From: JAAZBI01 sp964461005
Lineage (GTDB): Bacteria > Bacillota_I > Bacilli_A > RF39 > UBA660
Length of the DNA stretch: 7,408 nucleotides
Assembly: GCA_964461005.1 (NCBI GenBank)
Contig: CAYWQQ010000027.1
Location: 1-7,408 of the forward strand
Direction: 5' to 3'
A model generated the notes under the pieces. It was not told the origin of the DNA. It did not search any database and was given only the letters and a program-made list of their open reading frames with translations. Every line of letters begins with the position of its first letter. The stretch's first letter is position 1. Shown piece after piece: positions 4,548 to 7,408 of this stretch. The translations under genes were made by a program, and so were the position numbers.

Positions 4548-5921
4548 ATGAATGAAAAGATATTTAGAGCATACGATATAAGAGGAATTTATGGAGAAGA
4601 ATTAAATTCTACTATAGCATATCAAACAGGTTATGCATTTGGAGAAGAATTGAATGCCTTGAATGAGAAACAAGTTGTGGTAGGTCATGATAATCGCCAT
4701 TCTTCAAATGAGTTAGCTGATGCTTTAATTAAAGGATTGACAGCTTCTGGAATAGATGTTATTAATGTTGGTTTAGTAACTACACCAATGGTATATTATT
4801 CATCTGTTTACTATCAAATAAATCCCAATATAGTTGTAACAGCTAGTCATAGTCCAGCTCAATATAATGGAATAAAAATTGGATATAGTCAAATAAAATC
4901 AATGCATGGAGAAGAAATCCAAAATTTAAAAAATAGAATTAAAGAAAACATGAATCGAGTTTTACCAATAAAAGAAGGTAAAATTATTGAAAAAGATATA
5001 AAACCATATTATTTAGAAATGTTAAAAACAAAAGTAAAAATGGGATCAAGAAAACTAAAAGTAGTAATTGATTGTGGAAACGGTACTGGATCAGTTATAG
5101 CAGAGTCTGTATTTAAAAATACGGGTATGGATATTATTCCAATCTTTTGTGAATCTGATGGTTCTTTTCCCAATCATCACCCTGATCCTGCAGTGATAGA
5201 AAATAATCGTTTTTTAATAGAAAAAGTTTTAGAAACAAAAGCTGATATTGGATTGGGATTTGATGGAGATTGTGACCGCTTAGGTATTATAGATGAAAAG
5301 GGTAATATGATATATACTGATATATTTATGGCAATTATTTGGAATGATTTAATGCCTAAACTTTCAGACAAAAAAGCATTACTAGATGTTAAATGTTCTA
5401 AAGCTCTAGAAGATGAAATTGTTCGTTTAGGAGGTAAACCAGTATATAATCGCACAGGCCACTCATACATGAAAAACGCTATGGTAGAAGGAAACTTCTT
5501 ATTTGGGGGAGAATTGTCGGGACATGTGTTTTTTAGAGATGATTTTTATGGTTATGATGATGGAATGTATGCTGCTTTAAGATTGTTAAAGATATTATCA
5601 GAAAATGATAAGTCTTTATCTAGTTATACAAAGGATATTCCTAAATATTATTCAACACCTGAAATTTTAGTAAAAACAACAGACAGTGCTAAATTTCAAA
5701 TAGTTGAAAGAATAACAGACTATGCCAAAAGTAAAGGATATAACACTTTGACCATTGATGGTGTAAGAGTTTTATTTACCGATGGTTGGGTTTTAGTCAG
5801 AGCTTCAAACACTGGTCCTAATTTAACAACCAGATATGAAGCGACAAGCGAAGAAAGATTAAAAGAAATTAGAACTGAATTTCAATTTGAATTAGAGAAA
5901 ATAATAAAAACTACAATGTAG
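4548..5921 (+). CDS. Phosphoglucomutase/phosphomannomutase (alpha-D-phosphohexomutase family)
   Basis: This 457-residue cytoplasmic enzyme interconverts hexose-6-phosphate and hexose-1-phosphate (glucose and/or mannose) through a phosphoserine, feeding sugar-nucleotide synthesis. Its length matches the AlgC/ManB type (about 460). The four-domain layout is visible: FRAYDIRGIYG (6-16), the phosphoserine loop TASHSPAQYNG with Ser100, the metal loop DGDCDR with D239, D241 and D243, the sugar-binding GGELSGH (E322, S324) and the phosphate-binding loop RASNTGPN (R418-N425). The residue after SerHis is usually Asn but is Ser102 here; the other site residues look intact. The start ATG 4548 is chosen because AGGTGAT lies just upstream. 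The GTG at 4539 would add three residues (M-I-Y) but is inside the SD. Glucose versus mannose preference cannot be read from sequence. Phosphoglucosamine mutase (GlmM) is less likely given the GELSGH loop and length. It is monocistronic, ending in its own terminator. Confidence 0.92.
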   Translation: MNEKIFRAYDIRGIYGEELNSTIAYQTGYAFGEELNALNEKQVVVGHDNRHSSNELADALIKGLTASGIDVINVGLVTTPMVYYSSVYYQINPNIVVTASHSPAQYNGIKIGYSQIKSMHGEEIQNLKNRIKENMNRVLPIKEGKIIEKDIKPYYLEMLKTKVKMGSRKLKVVIDCGNGTGSVIAESVFKNTGMDIIPIFCESDGSFPNHHPDPAVIENNRFLIEKVLETKADIGLGFDGDCDRLGIIDEKGNMIYTDIFMAIIWNDLMPKLSDKKALLDVKCSKALEDEIVRLGGKPVYNRTGHSYMKNAMVEGNFLFGGELSGHVFFRDDFYGYDDGMYAALRLLKILSENDKSLSSYTKDIPKYYSTPEILVKTTDSAKFQIVERITDYAKSKGYNTLTIDGVRVLFTDGWVLVRASNTGPNLTTRYEATSEERLKEIRTEFQFELEKIIKTTM

Positions 5922-5928
5922 TTTTTTT
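5906..5928 (+). terminator. Intrinsic terminator over the phosphohexomutase stop codon
   Basis: A 9-bp stem (5906-5914 with 5918-5926, core CTAC/GTAG) with a 3-nt loop is followed by Ts to 5928. The stop TAG (5919-5921) is inside the 3' arm, so the last codons of the gene form the hairpin. The stem is short and A/T-heavy. Confidence 0.6.
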
Positions 5929-5929
5929 A

Positions 5930-5958
5930 TTGTTAATTGATTTCTATTATGATAAGAT
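5930..5958 (+). promoter_or_regulatory. Possible promoter of the GH31 gene
   Basis: TTGTTA (5930-5935) and TAAGAT (5953-5958) are spaced 17 bp, with TG-A just before the -10. A start near 5965 would leave a normal leader of about 26 nt, unlike the very short leaders of the three neighbours. It begins 2 nt after the upstream terminator's T-run. The SD is AGAGGGAAGG (5978-5987). Confidence 0.5.
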
Positions 5959-5990
5959 AATAATAGAATAAAAGAATAGAGGGAAGGCTA

Positions 5991-7408
5991 ATGGTTGAGG
6001 AAATAATGCCTGGTCTTGCAAATAGCAAAGCTATTATTAAGGGACAAACATATCGAATTACAATGTTAACTGATCGATTAATTCGTTTTGAATATAATAA
6101 AAATGGTATATTTGAAGATAGACCTTCTTTGTTTGCAAAAAATCGTAATTTTAATGTTCCTGCTTTTAATATTAGAGAAGATAAAACTTTTGTTGAAATA
6201 ACTACTAAATATTGTAAGATAGAATATTTAAAAGAAAAATCTTTTATTGGTAATCGTTTTGTACCTGGTGGAAATCTTCACGCGACTTTGATTAATACTG
6301 AAAATTCTCACGTGTGGTATTACAATCATCCTGAAGTTCGTAACTTTCAATCAACAAATATTTGTTTAGAAAACTTTCAATCTAATTATAATAAAAACAA
6401 AGGTTTATATTCTACTGACGGATTTGTTAGTATTGATGATTCAAAATCTTTAATTATTGAAAATGATGGCGAATTAAAAGAACGTAGTGAAGAAAGTATA
6501 GATCTTTATTTATTTGTTTATAATAATGATTTTGGTTTAGCACTAAAAGATTATTTTTTATTAACTGAAAAACCGCCAATGTTACCAAGATATGCTTTAG
6601 GTAATTGGTGGGGTAAAAACTATGCTTATAATGAAAAGGATATATATAAGCTGTTTGCAAAATTTTCTCGTCATAATATACCTATATCAGTTTTACTTTT
6701 AGATAAAGATTGGCATATTAGAGAAATTGAAAAAAGAAAAGATGTAATAACAGGATTTACATTTAATAATAACAATTTTGAAAAACCCATTGATTTTGTT
6801 AAAAGAATGCACACCTTTGGTGTTCGTTTAGGTCTGAATGTTAATCCGATTGAAGGCTTTTATCCACATGAAGAACATTATTCAAGGGCAGCTGAATATT
6901 TAGGAGACGCTACAGGAAATAATATTCCTTTCAATATTTTTGATCGTCGTATCAGAGAATTATATTTTAAATTATTTTTAAAATCATTAGATAATATGGG
7001 AATTGATTTTTTTTGGAATGATTATTATCAAAAAAAAGATATGAAAAGTTTAGAAGCTTTAAATCATTATCATTTCTTAGATGCTGATAAGAGTGAAACA
7101 AAAAGAGGATTTTTATTGAGTCGTAATTCTATGATGGGTGATCATCGCTATGGAGCATTATATTCAGGTAATTCTCAAGTTAGTTGGAACACATTAAAAG
7201 CAATTCCAGAATTTAATTCCATGTCTGCTAATATGGGCTTATCTTGGTGGAGTCATGATATTGGTGGCTTTAAAGGCGGAATTGAGGATAAAGAATTATA
7301 TTTAAGATATGTTCAATTAGGAACATTTAGTCCTATTTTTAGAATTCATGTTAATCAAGGAAAATATTATAAAAGAGAACCTTGGCGTTGGGATGTTCAA
7401 ACTTTTGA
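5991..7408 (+). CDS. Glycoside hydrolase family 31 protein, N-terminal and catalytic part (3' truncated by window edge)
   Basis: The frame runs unbroken from ATG 5991 to the window end, giving 472 residues of a protein that in this family is usually 650-800. GH31 enzymes are mostly retaining alpha-glucosidases or alpha-xylosidases. Residues 1 to about 190 look like the N-terminal beta-sandwich. The barrel starts at RYALGNWWGKNY (200-211), followed by LLLDKDWHI (235-243) and GIDFFWNDYY, whose D344 fits the nucleophile. HRYGALYSGNSQVSW (385-399), WWSHDIGG (419-426) and FSPIFRIH (446-453) come next. At the acid/base position, where most GH31 have SGD, this protein has SGN (N394). There is no signal peptide, so it is likely cytoplasmic, acting on imported oligosaccharides. 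The ATG is preceded by AGAGGGAAGG. ATG 6006 with GAGGA is an alternative start five codons in. The missing C-terminal sandwich domains lie beyond the window. Substrate specificity is not readable. Confidence 0.88.
   Translation, partial: MVEEIMPGLANSKAIIKGQTYRITMLTDRLIRFEYNKNGIFEDRPSLFAKNRNFNVPAFNIREDKTFVEITTKYCKIEYLKEKSFIGNRFVPGGNLHATLINTENSHVWYYNHPEVRNFQSTNICLENFQSNYNKNKGLYSTDGFVSIDDSKSLIIENDGELKERSEESIDLYLFVYNNDFGLALKDYFLLTEKPPMLPRYALGNWWGKNYAYNEKDIYKLFAKFSRHNIPISVLLLDKDWHIREIEKRKDVITGFTFNNNNFEKPIDFVKRMHTFGVRLGLNVNPIEGFYPHEEHYSRAAEYLGDATGNNIPFNIFDRRIRELYFKLFLKSLDNMGIDFFWNDYYQKKDMKSLEALNHYHFLDADKSETKRGFLLSRNSMMGDHRYGALYSGNSQVSWNTLKAIPEFNSMSANMGLSWWSHDIGGFKGGIEDKELYLRYVQLGTFSPIFRIHVNQGKYYKREPWRWDVQTF

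Noticed and set aside
5177..5470. Minus-strand open frame of 97 codons
   Set aside because: It is antisense to the metal-binding region of the mutase gene; Ser/Pro-rich shadow translation without SD support.
6454..6660. Minus-strand open frame of 68 codons
   Set aside because: It is antisense to the GH31 gene, low-complexity, with no motif.
1..7408. Mycoplasma-type code (TGA = Trp), suggested by the extreme A+T content and the absence of TGA stops
   Set aside because: About seventeen tryptophans in the genes are all TGG and no in-frame TGA occurs, which would be very unlikely in an A+T-rich code-4 genome.
1..7408. tRNA, rRNA, CRISPR arrays, insertion sequences or long repeats
   Set aside because: No tRNA T-loop pattern in a cloverleaf context, no regularly spaced repeats and no transposase-like frame or terminal inverted repeats were seen on either strand.

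Overview
The window is very A+T-rich DNA and fits a low-GC Gram-positive bacterium (Bacillota). A reduced-genome gut Bacilli/Erysipelotrichia-type lineage is my best guess, but the sequence cannot fix this. Genes are tightly packed, starts are preceded by Shine-Dalgarno (SD) sequences, and a murT-gatD pair implies a peptidoglycan wall. Tryptophan is always TGG and every stop is TAA or TAG, with no in-frame TGA, so the standard bacterial code applies rather than the Mycoplasma code.

Layout. Bases 1-170 (+) hold the tail of a probable GNAT acetyltransferase, followed by a hairpin terminator. Bases 334-1343 (+) form a two-gene unit. The first gene is a uracil-DNA-glycosylase-like gene split by one in-frame TAA exactly in its first catalytic motif. 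The second is a 16-cysteine DUF3795 protein. Bases 1382-2392 (+) encode an ATP-grasp enzyme of the sugar-transfer-associated type. Converging on it from the minus strand is the murT-gatD operon (4438 down to 2401). Divergent from murT is a phosphoglucomutase/phosphomannomutase gene (4548-5921, +). Last is a glycoside hydrolase family 31 gene (5991 to the window edge, +), cut by the end of the window.

How the genes may work together. MurT-GatD normally amidates the D-glutamate of lipid II, the mutase supplies hexose-1-phosphate for envelope glycans, and ATP-grasp enzymes of this type are linked to cell-surface sugar loci. The centre of the window may therefore be a small cell-envelope neighbourhood. 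GH31 would release glucose or a related sugar that could enter the same hexose-phosphate pool. These links are inference from proximity.

The most notable points are these. (1) GatD lacks both the cysteine and the histidine of the glutaminase site, and MurT is altered in its C-terminal domain, so this looks like a non-canonical MurT-GatD pair. (2) Three genes share a fused promoter/SD module, with a -10 box 5-6 nt before AGGTGAT, which predicts transcripts starting almost at the SD. (3) Terminator hairpins are built over stop codons, including one in which the stops of two convergent genes pair with each other. (4) The UDG-like gene has a clean nonsense codon. (5) GH31 has Asn where the acid/base Asp is expected.
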